A stretch of 64,000 nt of DNA from Endozoicomonas sp. OPT23. GTDB lineage: Bacteria; Pseudomonadota; Gammaproteobacteria; Pseudomonadales; Endozoicomonadaceae. The notes below the pieces were generated by a model. It worked only from the letters and a program-made list of their open reading frames with translations. It did no database searches and was not told the DNA's origin. The DNA lies in NCBI RefSeq assembly GCF_009653635.1, contig NZ_PPFD01000010.1, forward strand, positions 1 through 64,000, read 5' to 3'. A program made the position numbers and the translations under genes. Of the stretch, positions 52,192 through 60,498 are shown in pieces; position 1 is the first letter of the stretch, and each line of letters begins with the position of its first letter.

Positions 52192-53658
52192 ATGTCTGGA
52201 AGCGATCGAATTGGATCTTCAACACCGCCTTCACCTACAACACCACCTTCACCCTCAAGAAAGGACAGTTCTAAAGGCCGAAGACCACAGACCTCCAATG
52301 AACCATCCAAAACTCGAAAAACCAATCTTCGAGACCGGATAGCTTCAACCAATAAACCTTCCTCTTTCCTCAAGTCAGAATCATATGACAGCGGATTTAG
52401 CAGTGAAGAAGAAACTTCATTTACGGACACAAATACTCCAGAGCAAGAAAAAGTTACAGCCAAGACCAAAACACCTGAGCAAAAAAAGGCTGCAGCGAAG
52501 CGTAAAAAACTGTCAGGTTCTCTTCAGCGAAAGCTTGAAGATAACAATGCAAAAGGTTCCTATACTCCATCTGACTGGAAAAGCATTTCATCATCACTTA
52601 TTGAGATCAAACAACTATCTGACTTGGCTGGACCATCCAGAGACTCTCTTCACGAATCTATCCAGCTGTATACATCTCTCAAGCAAGCCTTAGAAAATGA
52701 ACAACTGTCTCCTTCAGTAAATCACGCTCAACTTGAAAGCCTAATTCTTTATCTGGTTGATACTGCTGCTGTAATGGCTACTCAACACATGCCAAATGAA
52801 ACTTATCAGATGGCATCAGCAGGATTATCCAGCAGCCTCGCCACAGACAAAATATCCAGCTGGATGATGTTCAACAAGGAAGCGAAGGAAAGTACAGAAT
52901 TATTTGATGACTCTTTATCACAGGAGAGTTTCGGCCAGCTCTGTAAAGATATGGCTTTGAGACAAATGGTTTCTCCTAATCAGGAAATTCATCTGCCTCC
53001 TCCTCCAGAAGAAGTAACAACAAAAGAGCGACTCGAAACTGAAAGCAAACTTAATAAAGAGCTGGATGAAATGCGCAGTAAATTTGCCACTCAAGGAAAA
53101 ATAAGTTTTCCCACACAGAGTAGAAGCGACATTCTCAGAACACCTATAAGCCTTGTTAATGGGGAAAAGCAAACCTACGACACAAAGCCTGCTTTAATCA
53201 GTATGAATACGCTGAGTGACATGGGGAAAGTATCTTCAGAGCAGAGAAATATGATTGCGAATGCTCAGGAAGGAAAAGTCACAGGCTTTCTTCAAGGTTT
53301 GGAGCCAGAACAACAAATGCAGATTATTGCCAGACTCAGCCAGATCGAGCAACTGGATATGTCTATAGGCCTCACCAATAGCCTTCAACAGACTATACCC
53401 GAATGGGGCTTTCCCTCTCCTGCTAACCAAAGTAAGAGAGTCACTGTCACTCGCAATGGTGATACTGTAACCGTCACTCACTCTCTGGAAGCAACGCTGA
53501 CTTTTATGTCGCCATTAGATGGTGCTGTAAGCGCAGTGCAGTTCAATGATGGTCCACCAGCGAAACTTTCCAGAACCATCATTTTTGAGCCTGGTCAAAC
53601 CCCTCAAATAGGTCCTCTATCAATGAGTCTGACATTAACAGAGGGAGAGCTTCATTAA
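52192..53658 (+). CDS. Large orphan protein with disordered N-terminus, effector candidate
   Basis: I recognise no family in this 488-aa protein. It has no signal peptide or membrane helix. Residues about 1-110 are disordered (Pro/Ser/Thr repeats such as TPPSPTTPPSPSRK, then Lys/Glu-rich), followed by a mostly helical middle (about 115-345) and a beta-rich C-terminal region (about 395-488). The ATG at 52192 has AGGGAGA six bases before it, while an in-frame ATG at 52174 lacks one, so 52192 is chosen. DSGFSS lies at residues 66-71. Composition and lack of homology fit a host-directed protein, which is inference only. Its stop overlaps the convergent repressor gene by four bases. Confidence 0.6.
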   Translation: MSGSDRIGSSTPPSPTTPPSPSRKDSSKGRRPQTSNEPSKTRKTNLRDRIASTNKPSSFLKSESYDSGFSSEEETSFTDTNTPEQEKVTAKTKTPEQKKAAAKRKKLSGSLQRKLEDNNAKGSYTPSDWKSISSSLIEIKQLSDLAGPSRDSLHESIQLYTSLKQALENEQLSPSVNHAQLESLILYLVDTAAVMATQHMPNETYQMASAGLSSSLATDKISSWMMFNKEAKESTELFDDSLSQESFGQLCKDMALRQMVSPNQEIHLPPPPEEVTTKERLETESKLNKELDEMRSKFATQGKISFPTQSRSDILRTPISLVNGEKQTYDTKPALISMNTLSDMGKVSSEQRNMIANAQEGKVTGFLQGLEPEQQMQIIARLSQIEQLDMSIGLTNSLQQTIPEWGFPSPANQSKRVTVTRNGDTVTVTHSLEATLTFMSPLDGAVSAVQFNDGPPAKLSRTIIFEPGQTPQIGPLSMSLTLTEGELH

Positions 53659-54314
53659 ACAGACCTGGCACACCAGACAATACGCCCCAATACCGGGTTA
53701 TCTTCCTGTTCTTTCAGGTTAATGGTCCAGGATGGATAGTCCGGATTATCGCTGTTTACGCTCAGTTTATGATTACTCTGCTTCAGTCGTTTCGCCATCA
53801 AACCATCGTCAGTCTTCAGCAGGTAAGCTGCTTCGGAATTAGCCTCTCTGGCTGACATATCCACCAGCACCTGATCACCATCCTGAAACGTAGGCAGCAT
53901 GCTGTCACCACTGATGGTCACAAAGGCCAGATCCTCACCGGAAACACCGAGCTGACGGGATAGAAAGACTTTATCAAAGGTGAAGTAACCGGAAATATCT
54001 TCCGAGCTGACAGAAGCACCAGTACCGGCACTGGCCTGCACATCAAACATAGGCGCATAGACCACTTCACGGCCCGGAGCCGAACCGGCAACCTGCCCGC
54101 CTTCACTCTGCTCACCGGTCAGCAGCCAGTTCAGGTCTACCTTATAACCGTCGTACAGTGATTCCAGATACGTCATGGATGGTCGACTAATGCCACGACA
54201 GATTTTATAAATATGGGAAGCAGATTTACCCGTCAGTTCGGCAAACTGCTTTTTGTTTCCCTGGGCCAGCTGATCCACAACCAGCTGGAATCGACGAGCA
54301 AAAGCGTTAGACAT
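53655..54314 (-). CDS. LexA/CI-like repressor with S24 peptidase domain
   Basis: The 219-aa protein has an N-terminal helix-turn-helix of XRE type (KKQFAELTGKSASHIYKICRG) and a C-terminal S24 domain with the Ser nucleophile in ISGDSMLPTF and the general-base Lys in LMAKRLKQ. An Ala-Gly pair in VQASAGTGA could be the self-cleavage site. It is phage-repressor-like, but no phage genes are nearby, so it may be a domesticated or regulatory relic that responds to DNA damage. Confidence 0.88.
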   Translation of the reverse strand: MSNAFARRFQLVVDQLAQGNKKQFAELTGKSASHIYKICRGISRPSMTYLESLYDGYKVDLNWLLTGEQSEGGQVAGSAPGREVVYAPMFDVQASAGTGASVSSEDISGYFTFDKVFLSRQLGVSGEDLAFVTISGDSMLPTFQDGDQVLVDMSAREANSEAAYLLKTDDGLMAKRLKQSNHKLSVNSDNPDYPSWTINLKEQEDNPVLGRIVWCARSV

Positions 54315-54364
54315 ATTTCTTCGAAAAGTTCAGCGTTAAAAGCCAGCCAGTATACATGCAGGGC

Positions 54365-54790
54365 TTATTGACCGGCCATGAATATGTCTCTGAAACCTGC
54401 AGAAACCTCGGCAAGCTTGCCTGTTTCATAATCAAACATCAGCATGGCTGTTTTCGCTTCAGCCACCAGCCTTCCTGTAGCTTTATCAGACACTCTATAG
54501 ACAAAATCACAGCCGTATTTCTGAAAGTCGCTTGTCGCTATCTTAATTTTCAGAGTTTCACCGTATTTCGCTTCACTTTTGTAGACGACAGCAAGATCTG
54601 CATTGATCAGCCCTCGCCCCGTTGTTTCCTGATAATTAATTGAATGGAAATACCGGGTTCTGGCCTCATTCAGGATTCCAACCAAATCATGGTTGCCTAA
54701 ATGCTTTGCCAGATTAATCTGGGTAATCTGGATTTCAACATCAGTCTCAAAGGAAAAACTTTCAGGAAGTATGATTTCAACTCTAGCCAT
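54365..54790 (-). CDS. Hotdog-fold acyl-CoA thioesterase
   Basis: A 141-aa 4HBT-type protein with the family pattern NLAKHLGNHDLVGILNEARTRYFHS. The usual catalytic Asp lies near HDLVGIL. It is probably a thioesterase for a small or medium acyl-CoA. I start at the ATG at 54790 and not at the TTG nine bases upstream. Confidence 0.8.
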   Translation of the reverse strand: MARVEIILPESFSFETDVEIQITQINLAKHLGNHDLVGILNEARTRYFHSINYQETTGRGLINADLAVVYKSEAKYGETLKIKIATSDFQKYGCDFVYRVSDKATGRLVAEAKTAMLMFDYETGKLAEVSAGFRDIFMAGQ

Positions 54791-54859
54791 ACGCTTCAAT
54801 GCCTTTTTATTATTGTTTATTGGCAGTTACTCTAACCAATCAGTCTCAGGAAACCATCA

Positions 54860-56284
54860 TCAAGTTACATGGTTTTTGGTGATTTCCTGAATGAGCTCGC
54901 TGATTGTATCAATAGCGTCTGTTATTTCATCCGTGCATGGGTAGGAAGCATTCAGCCGGATATAGTGATTATATTGCTGCTCAGTACTGAACATGTTTCC
55001 TGGTGCAAGGCTGATACCTTTGGCAATTGCCTGAAAATAGAGTTTGGTGGCATCCACATTTTTTGGTAACTCCAGCCATAGAAAGTAGCTACCTGCTGTG
55101 TAGTTCACCTTAACAGTGTCAGGCAATCGTGCTCTGAGTTGTTGATACATGACCTCTTTCCGCTCAATCAGCTTTTTTCTCAGGCCTTTAAGGTGGCGCT
55201 CATATTTTACGGATTGAATAAAGTCTGCAATCACCAGCTGCATAGGCGCGCTAGTTGAAAGCGTCGACATTAGCTGAAGTTTTTGCAGATCTACGGCGTA
55301 TTTGCCTGCCGCTACCCAGCCAACTCGATAACCCGCTATAAGGCTTTTGGAGAATGAGCTGCAATGCAACACTCGCCCATCTTCATCAAAGTATTTAACC
55401 GGCACGCCATCACTGTTGCTTTCGTAAAGCTCCTGATACACATCGTCTTCTATCAAGCAGGTATCGTATTGCTGAACCAGACGATAGAGCCGCTCCTTGT
55501 TTTCTCGCGACATACTGCAGCCAAGCGGATTCTGATAGCGACTCATAATCCAGCAAGCTTTCACCGGATAGTTTTTCAGCACCTCTTCAAGGGCATCCAG
55601 GTCGATACCTGTCTGAGGGTCAGTAGCAACTGCAATGGCTTTCAGTTTTAACCTCTCTATGGCCTGAAGCGCCCCATAAAAAGCAGGTGACTCTACAACA
55701 ACATAATCCCCCTCCTTGGTCAGAAGCTCCAGAGAAAGGTTCAGTGATTCCATTGCCCCTGAGGTCACCAATATTTCATCAGGGGAGACTGACAGCCCTA
55801 CTTTGGCGTATCGCTGTGATATTGCTTTTCGAAGACCCAGATTGCCGGGTGGCAGGTTATCCGCAGCAAAGGTTGTTGGTAGTTTTTGAGCAGCCTTCGC
55901 CAATGAACGCGCCATATCCTGTTGTGGAAAAAGAGTGGGGTCGGGAAAACCTGAACCAAAGGGAATAATTGACGGTTGTTTTGCTGACTGCAGCACTGAA
56001 AAAACAAAGTCGTTTATGTCGGTGCTGTCTGACAGATACATACGATCATGGTGTTGTGGATAGGTCAGAGTTTCGTGCCCTGGCGCAACGAAGTAGCCTG
56101 ACTTCTCTCTTGCTGTAATCACACCCTGACTTTCCAGCAACTGATAGGCATTCATAACAGTCATCAGGCTGAGGCCGTAGTCACTGCATGTCTGCCTCAA
56201 CGAAGGCAGCTTATCGCCGCCCTGCCAGACGCCCTGCTCGATTCGGGCTTTCAGATCATGAGCAAGCTGCTCGTATTTGGACAT
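54860..56284 (-). CDS. MocR/GntR-type regulator with aminotransferase domain
   Basis: The 474-aa protein has an N-terminal GntR winged helix (about 1-70, LPSLRQTCSDYGLSLMTVMNAYQLLESQG) and a fold type I aminotransferase domain with the PLP Lys in SSFSKSLIAGYRVGW. MocR proteins use PLP or an amino compound as an effector. The target is unknown. PdxR and TauR are examples, but no pdx or tau genes are near. Confidence 0.9.
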   Translation of the reverse strand: MSKYEQLAHDLKARIEQGVWQGGDKLPSLRQTCSDYGLSLMTVMNAYQLLESQGVITAREKSGYFVAPGHETLTYPQHHDRMYLSDSTDINDFVFSVLQSAKQPSIIPFGSGFPDPTLFPQQDMARSLAKAAQKLPTTFAADNLPPGNLGLRKAISQRYAKVGLSVSPDEILVTSGAMESLNLSLELLTKEGDYVVVESPAFYGALQAIERLKLKAIAVATDPQTGIDLDALEEVLKNYPVKACWIMSRYQNPLGCSMSRENKERLYRLVQQYDTCLIEDDVYQELYESNSDGVPVKYFDEDGRVLHCSSFSKSLIAGYRVGWVAAGKYAVDLQKLQLMSTLSTSAPMQLVIADFIQSVKYERHLKGLRKKLIERKEVMYQQLRARLPDTVKVNYTAGSYFLWLELPKNVDATKLYFQAIAKGISLAPGNMFSTEQQYNHYIRLNASYPCTDEITDAIDTISELIQEITKNHVT

Positions 56285-56390
56285 CTGTTATATATCAACT
56301 TATCGGGTCTGTGGCTGTCGAGGGAGACTATGACATGATCAAATCCGCATCAAGCTTTGGGACCCGATTCATAAGTGTGCGGACACACTT

Positions 56391-56452
56391 CATCAAATAT
56401 TTAGAGGCTGTTTGCTCGCCATCAGCGAGTCCAACTTTTGAATTTGTATGTT
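56391..56452. repeat. Intergenic palindromic repeat, copy F
   Basis: CTCGC/GCGAG forms a 5-bp hairpin core. The surroundings align with copy C: AATATT then AG.GGCTGT on the left, CGCCATC.GCG in the centre and GAATTTGTATG on the right. The stem is degenerate. It lies between the MocR and deoC starts, in the deoC leader region. Confidence 0.55.
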
Positions 56453-56494
56453 TGGGTTCTTACAAAGCTTTTTGTACACACCGGGAGACAGGTT

Positions 56495-57241
56495 ATGAGT
56501 AGTTATAAAGCTGCTGCACAACGAGCCATCAATTTGATGGACCTGACCACACTGAATGATAGCGATACTGACGACACTATTATTCAACTCTGCCATGACG
56601 CTAAAAGTCCGGCTGGAAACACTGCCGCTATCTGCGTTTACCCTAGATTCATCCCTATTGCTCGTAAGACTCTGAAAGAAATCGGTGCCGAGCATATCCG
56701 TATTGCCACCGTTACCAACTTTCCACACGGTAACCCTGATATCGACATTGCCATTGCAGAAACCAAAGCTGCTGTTGCCTATGGTGCCGACGAAGTAGAT
56801 GTCACTTTCCCCTACAAATCATTGATGGCCGGTGATGAAAAAATTGGCTATGAACTGGTCAAAGCCTGTAAAGAAGCCTGTGGCAGTGATGCTGACCTGA
56901 AAGTCATTATTGAATCCGGTGTACTAAAGACTCCGGAACTGATTCGCAGAGCCAGCGAAATCTCCATCGATGCCGGTGCTGATTTCATTAAAACATCCAC
57001 CGGTAAAACACCTGAAAATGCGACACTGGAAGCCGCGGAAGTCATGCTGACCGTCATCAGTGAAAAGGATAAAAGTGTCGCTTTCAAAGCCTCAGGTGGT
57101 GTTCGTGATGCTGAAATGGCACACCGCTATTTGACTCTGGCCACCGGTATTATGGGAGAAGACTGGATTACGTCCGAGCAGTTCCGCTTTGGAGCTTCCA
57201 GCCTACTGCCAAACCTTTTGAATGAACTGGAACTTGCCTGA
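56495..57241 (+). CDS. deoC: Deoxyribose-phosphate aldolase
   Basis: DeoC splits 2-deoxyribose-5-phosphate into acetaldehyde and glyceraldehyde-3-phosphate. The 248-aa protein has [39 protein letters not shown] and the Schiff-base Lys166 in [11 protein letters not shown], then FKASGGVR. A longer reading from 56438 exists, but the ATG at 56495 has GGGAGA upstream and matches E. coli DeoC. Together with the nucleoside hydrolase it suggests nucleoside use, though the two are far apart. Confidence 0.96.
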   Translation: MSSYKAAAQRAINLMDLTTLNDSDTDDTIIQLCHDAKSPAGNTAAICVYPRFIPIARKTLKEIGAEHIRIATVTNFPHGNPDIDIAIAETKAAVAYGADEVDVTFPYKSLMAGDEKIGYELVKACKEACGSDADLKVIIESGVLKTPELIRRASEISIDAGADFIKTSTGKTPENATLEAAEVMLTVISEKDKSVAFKASGGVRDAEMAHRYLTLATGIMGEDWITSEQFRFGASSLLPNLLNELELA

Positions 57242-57346
57242 CGTTTAGCAGGCAACCTAGCTTCACGAAGCAGAGCACCAGGTAGTATTGCCTAAGCTCT
57301 GCTTTGCCCTTCCCGCTCATACCTCTCGGCAGATATAATCTGCTTC

Positions 57347-59134
57347 ATGCCTTCTAAACACATTCCTTTTCAGCTGCGCCCCTATCAAAAAGATGCCGTT
57401 CGCAGCGTTATCAGCCATTTTCGTCTGTCCGACGATCCTGCTCTTATTGTTCTGCCAACCGGGGCGGGTAAAAGTCTGGTGATCAGCGAGCTTGGTCGTA
57501 TTGCCAGAGGCCGGGTGCTGGTTCTGGCTCATGTAAAAGAACTGGTAGAACAGAACCACGCCAAATATGAAAGCTACGACCTGAAGGCATCGATTTTCAG
57601 TGCGGGTTTAGGCAAGAAAGAAGCTGTTGAACAGGTGGTTTTTGGCAGTGTTCAATCTGTCGTTCGTAATCTTGATTCTTTTGATGATGAAAACTTCACT
57701 CTGCTGGTCATCGACGAGTGTCACCGTGTCTCCATGGAGAAGTCGTCCAGTTATCACAAGGTGATCGACTACCTGAAAGAGAGAAACCCCAGACTCAAGG
57801 TTCTGGGTCTGACCGCCACACCTTACAGGCTCGGTATGGGCTGGCTGTACCAGCTTCAGAAGAAAGAAGACGGAAAAAGTACACTTCGTACCGAAGATAA
57901 GCGCTTTTTCAAGAGCTGCATTTACGAGCTTCCTCTGTCATACATGATCAAAAACGAGTTTCTGACTCCGCCCGCAATGATCAATGCTCCTGTGGTGTTT
58001 TACGACTTTGACCAATTAGCTACTGACAGTTTCGGTCGTCACAGTGAAACTGATTTGAACCAGCTGCTAAAAGGCGAAAAGCGAGCCACCAAACAGATCA
58101 TCAAACAGGTGATCAAGGAGGCAGAGTGCCGAGAAGGAGTCATGGTTTTTGCTTCAACGGTTGAACACGCTGAAGAAATTTTTGGTTATCTGCCCCAAGG
58201 CGAAGTGGCTCTGATTATTGGAGACACGGACAATAAAGAGCGGGACCGTCTGATCAATGCCTTTAAGTGCAGAGAGTTGAAATATCTGGTGAATGTTTCT
58301 GTGCTGACTACAGGTTTTGATGCGCCTCACGTCGACCTCATTGCCATTCTCCGTCCCACCGAATCTGTCAGCCTTTATCAACAGATTGCCGGTCGAGGTT
58401 TAAGACTTTCAGAAGGCAAAGACGATTGCCTGATTATTGATTACGCCGGTAACCGCTATAACCTGTTCAGCCCTGAAGTTGGCGAACCCAAGCCTGACTC
58501 CAAAGCAGTTCCTGTTATTGTTCCCTGCCCTGCCTGTGGGCACGACAACAGTTTCTGGGGACTTGTTGATGGTGACGACGACCTGATTGAGCACTACGGA
58601 CGACGCTGTAAAGGCATCGAAGAATTCGAAGGTGAATGGGTTCAGTGCGACTTCCGTTACCGATTCAAAGAGTGCGACCAGTGTGGTGCTGAAAATGATA
58701 TTGCGGCCAGAAAGTGCCACCAGTGTCAGAAAGCCATGGTCGACCCTGATAAAAAACTCAGAGATGCTCTTAATCTGAAAGACTGTATGGTGATTCGCTG
58801 CTCTGGAATGACTATTTCTCAGGACAGTGACAAGAAAGGCCAGAAACGAATCAAAGTCTCTTACTTTGATGAAGATGGCACCGAATTAAACGAGTTCTTC
58901 AAGCTGGATACGTCTGCACAACAAGGCGCTTTCTATCACCACTTCGGCAAACAGGCACTGATTAACCGAGCTGAACCTTTTCGGGCAGACTCGGTTGAAA
59001 CGGTTATCAACCAGCAGAAGAAATTCCGTAAGCCTGACTTTGTAGTAGCCAAAAAAGAGAAACACTACTGGTGTATTCTCGAGAAGATTTTTGACTATCA
59101 AGGTGCTTTTCGAAAAGCAGAAGACGCATTCTAG
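57347..59134 (+). CDS. radD: RadD/YejH-like SF2 DEAD/DEAH-box helicase
   Basis: RadD acts in DNA repair and interacts with single-stranded DNA-binding protein and RecA in E. coli. The 595-aa protein has Walker A LPTGAGKS, DECH in VIDECHRVS, TATPYRLG, and motif VI QQIAGRGLRLS. A zinc-binding region follows with Cys pairs CPACG, CDQCG and CHQC. Length and order match the family. Confidence 0.9.
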   Translation: MPSKHIPFQLRPYQKDAVRSVISHFRLSDDPALIVLPTGAGKSLVISELGRIARGRVLVLAHVKELVEQNHAKYESYDLKASIFSAGLGKKEAVEQVVFGSVQSVVRNLDSFDDENFTLLVIDECHRVSMEKSSSYHKVIDYLKERNPRLKVLGLTATPYRLGMGWLYQLQKKEDGKSTLRTEDKRFFKSCIYELPLSYMIKNEFLTPPAMINAPVVFYDFDQLATDSFGRHSETDLNQLLKGEKRATKQIIKQVIKEAECREGVMVFASTVEHAEEIFGYLPQGEVALIIGDTDNKERDRLINAFKCRELKYLVNVSVLTTGFDAPHVDLIAILRPTESVSLYQQIAGRGLRLSEGKDDCLIIDYAGNRYNLFSPEVGEPKPDSKAVPVIVPCPACGHDNSFWGLVDGDDDLIEHYGRRCKGIEEFEGEWVQCDFRYRFKECDQCGAENDIAARKCHQCQKAMVDPDKKLRDALNLKDCMVIRCSGMTISQDSDKKGQKRIKVSYFDEDGTELNEFFKLDTSAQQGAFYHHFGKQALINRAEPFRADSVETVINQQKKFRKPDFVVAKKEKHYWCILEKIFDYQGAFRKAEDAF

Positions 59135-59240
59135 ACAAAATTACAAGAATCGATTAATTCGATCATTATCTTCAAAACTTTGCGATTTTTTTCATCATTT
59201 CATTCCGTTAATCTCTTCAACAAGTTTGGAGAGAGTTCTA

Positions 59241-59795
59241 ATGAGCGGCTGGAAAAATACACAACAAGGCTATGGACGCATAACCATAATGGTGCACTGG
59301 CTCAGTGCTCTGACCGTGTTCTCACTGTTTGGTGTGGGCCTTTATATGATGTCTTTGTCGTATTATGACCCACTCTATCGAACACTTCCCTGGTGGCATA
59401 AGAGCTTTGGCCTGACATTGTTGGCCGTAACTGTCTTTCGCATTATCTGGAAAGCTGCATCCCCTACTCCTGCAGCTTTACCAGAACATGGCAAATGGAC
59501 AGTTCGGCTGGCAAAACTGGGACACAGCACACTGTACCTGTTACTGATTGCCATTATGCTGACCGGCTATTTGATCAGTACAGCGGATGGCCGTGGTATC
59601 CCTTTCTTTGGCTGGTTTGAAGTACCTGCTTTTTTCGATGGTTTCGAAGGACAGGAAGACCTGGCTGGAGAACTGCACTTTTATCTGGCCTGGGGGCTGG
59701 TAATTGCTGCGGCAGGGCATGGGTTGGCGGCCATTAAGCACCACCTGATCGATAAAGACAAAACACTAACTCGAATGATAAAGACCGGAGAGTAA
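59241..59795 (+). CDS. Cytochrome b561
   Basis: A 184-aa inner-membrane dihaem b-type cytochrome with four helices. Haem His ligands are likely in TIMVHWLSAL, PWWHKSFG, GELHFYLAW and AAAGHGLAAIKHHLI. The track of open reading would allow a start at 59091, but the ATG at 59241 has GGAGAG upstream and matches the family N-terminus. It is followed 2 bp later by yceI, as in E. coli yceJ-yceI, and probably shares its operon. Confidence 0.93.
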   Translation: MSGWKNTQQGYGRITIMVHWLSALTVFSLFGVGLYMMSLSYYDPLYRTLPWWHKSFGLTLLAVTVFRIIWKAASPTPAALPEHGKWTVRLAKLGHSTLYLLLIAIMLTGYLISTADGRGIPFFGWFEVPAFFDGFEGQEDLAGELHFYLAWGLVIAAAGHGLAAIKHHLIDKDKTLTRMIKTGE

Positions 59796-59797
59796 CC

Positions 59798-60382
59798 TTG
59801 AGCATCATTAAAAAAACACTGGCTGCAGCGGCCCTTTCAGCTTCCGTAATGGCTATGTCAGCCTCCACTATGGCTGCAGACTATGTAATTGACACCAAAG
59901 GAGCTCATGCCTTTATCAATTTCAAGGTAAGCCATCTGGGTTACAGCTGGCTGCACGGCAACTTTGAAACCTTCAAAGGTTCTTTCTCTCTGGATGAGAA
60001 GAACTTTGAAAACTCAAACATTGAAGTCACCATTCAAACCGCTTCTGTTGACAGTGACCACGCTGAGCGTGACAAGCACCTTCGCGGTGGCGACTTCCTG
60101 AATGTTAAGAAGTTTCCTGAAGCCAAATTTGTCAGCACCCGCATCGAAAGCAAGGATGGCCTGAAGGCAAAGATTTACGGTGATTTCACTCTGAAAGGCA
60201 TCACCAAGGAAATCGTAATCGATGCAACCAAGATCGGTGAAGGCAATGACCCTTGGGGCGGCTACCGTGCTGGTTTTACTGGTACTACCGAACTTCAAAT
60301 GGCTGATTACAACATGATGGATCTTGGTCCAGCTTCCTCTACTATCTACCTGACTCTGGAAGTGGAAGGGGTACGTAAGTAA
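59798..60382 (+). CDS. yceI: YceI-like periplasmic protein
   Basis: A 194-aa periplasmic lipocalin-like protein that binds isoprenoid or quinone-like lipids. The signal peptide (about 1-27, MSASTMA then ADYVID) precedes IDTKGAHAFINFKVSHLGYSWL, HLRGGDFLNVKKFPEAKF and GFTGTTELQMADYNM. The start is TTG with GGAG six to seven bases upstream. Transcribed with the cytochrome b561 gene. Confidence 0.93.
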   Translation: MSIIKKTLAAAALSASVMAMSASTMAADYVIDTKGAHAFINFKVSHLGYSWLHGNFETFKGSFSLDEKNFENSNIEVTIQTASVDSDHAERDKHLRGGDFLNVKKFPEAKFVSTRIESKDGLKAKIYGDFTLKGITKEIVIDATKIGEGNDPWGGYRAGFTGTTELQMADYNMMDLGPASSTIYLTLEVEGVRK

Positions 60383-60394
60383 CTCTTTTTCTGG

Positions 60395-60420
60395 ATAGCC
60401 GGGGCTTTCCCGGCTATTTC
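60395..60420 (+). terminator. Intrinsic terminator after yceI
   Basis: ATAGCCGGG and CCCGGCTAT form a 9-bp perfect stem with a 5-base loop. The T tract is short. Confidence 0.75.
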
Positions 60421-60498
60421 GACAATATATAGAACTTCATCTCTCCATCACTGTCTATTTTGTAAAACACCCTTGCCCTAATCCTCCAAGGTACATTT

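Noticed and set aside
53655-54314. Prophage around the S24 repressor
   Set aside because: No integrase, replication, capsid or lysis genes on either side; neighbours are ordinary chromosomal genes.
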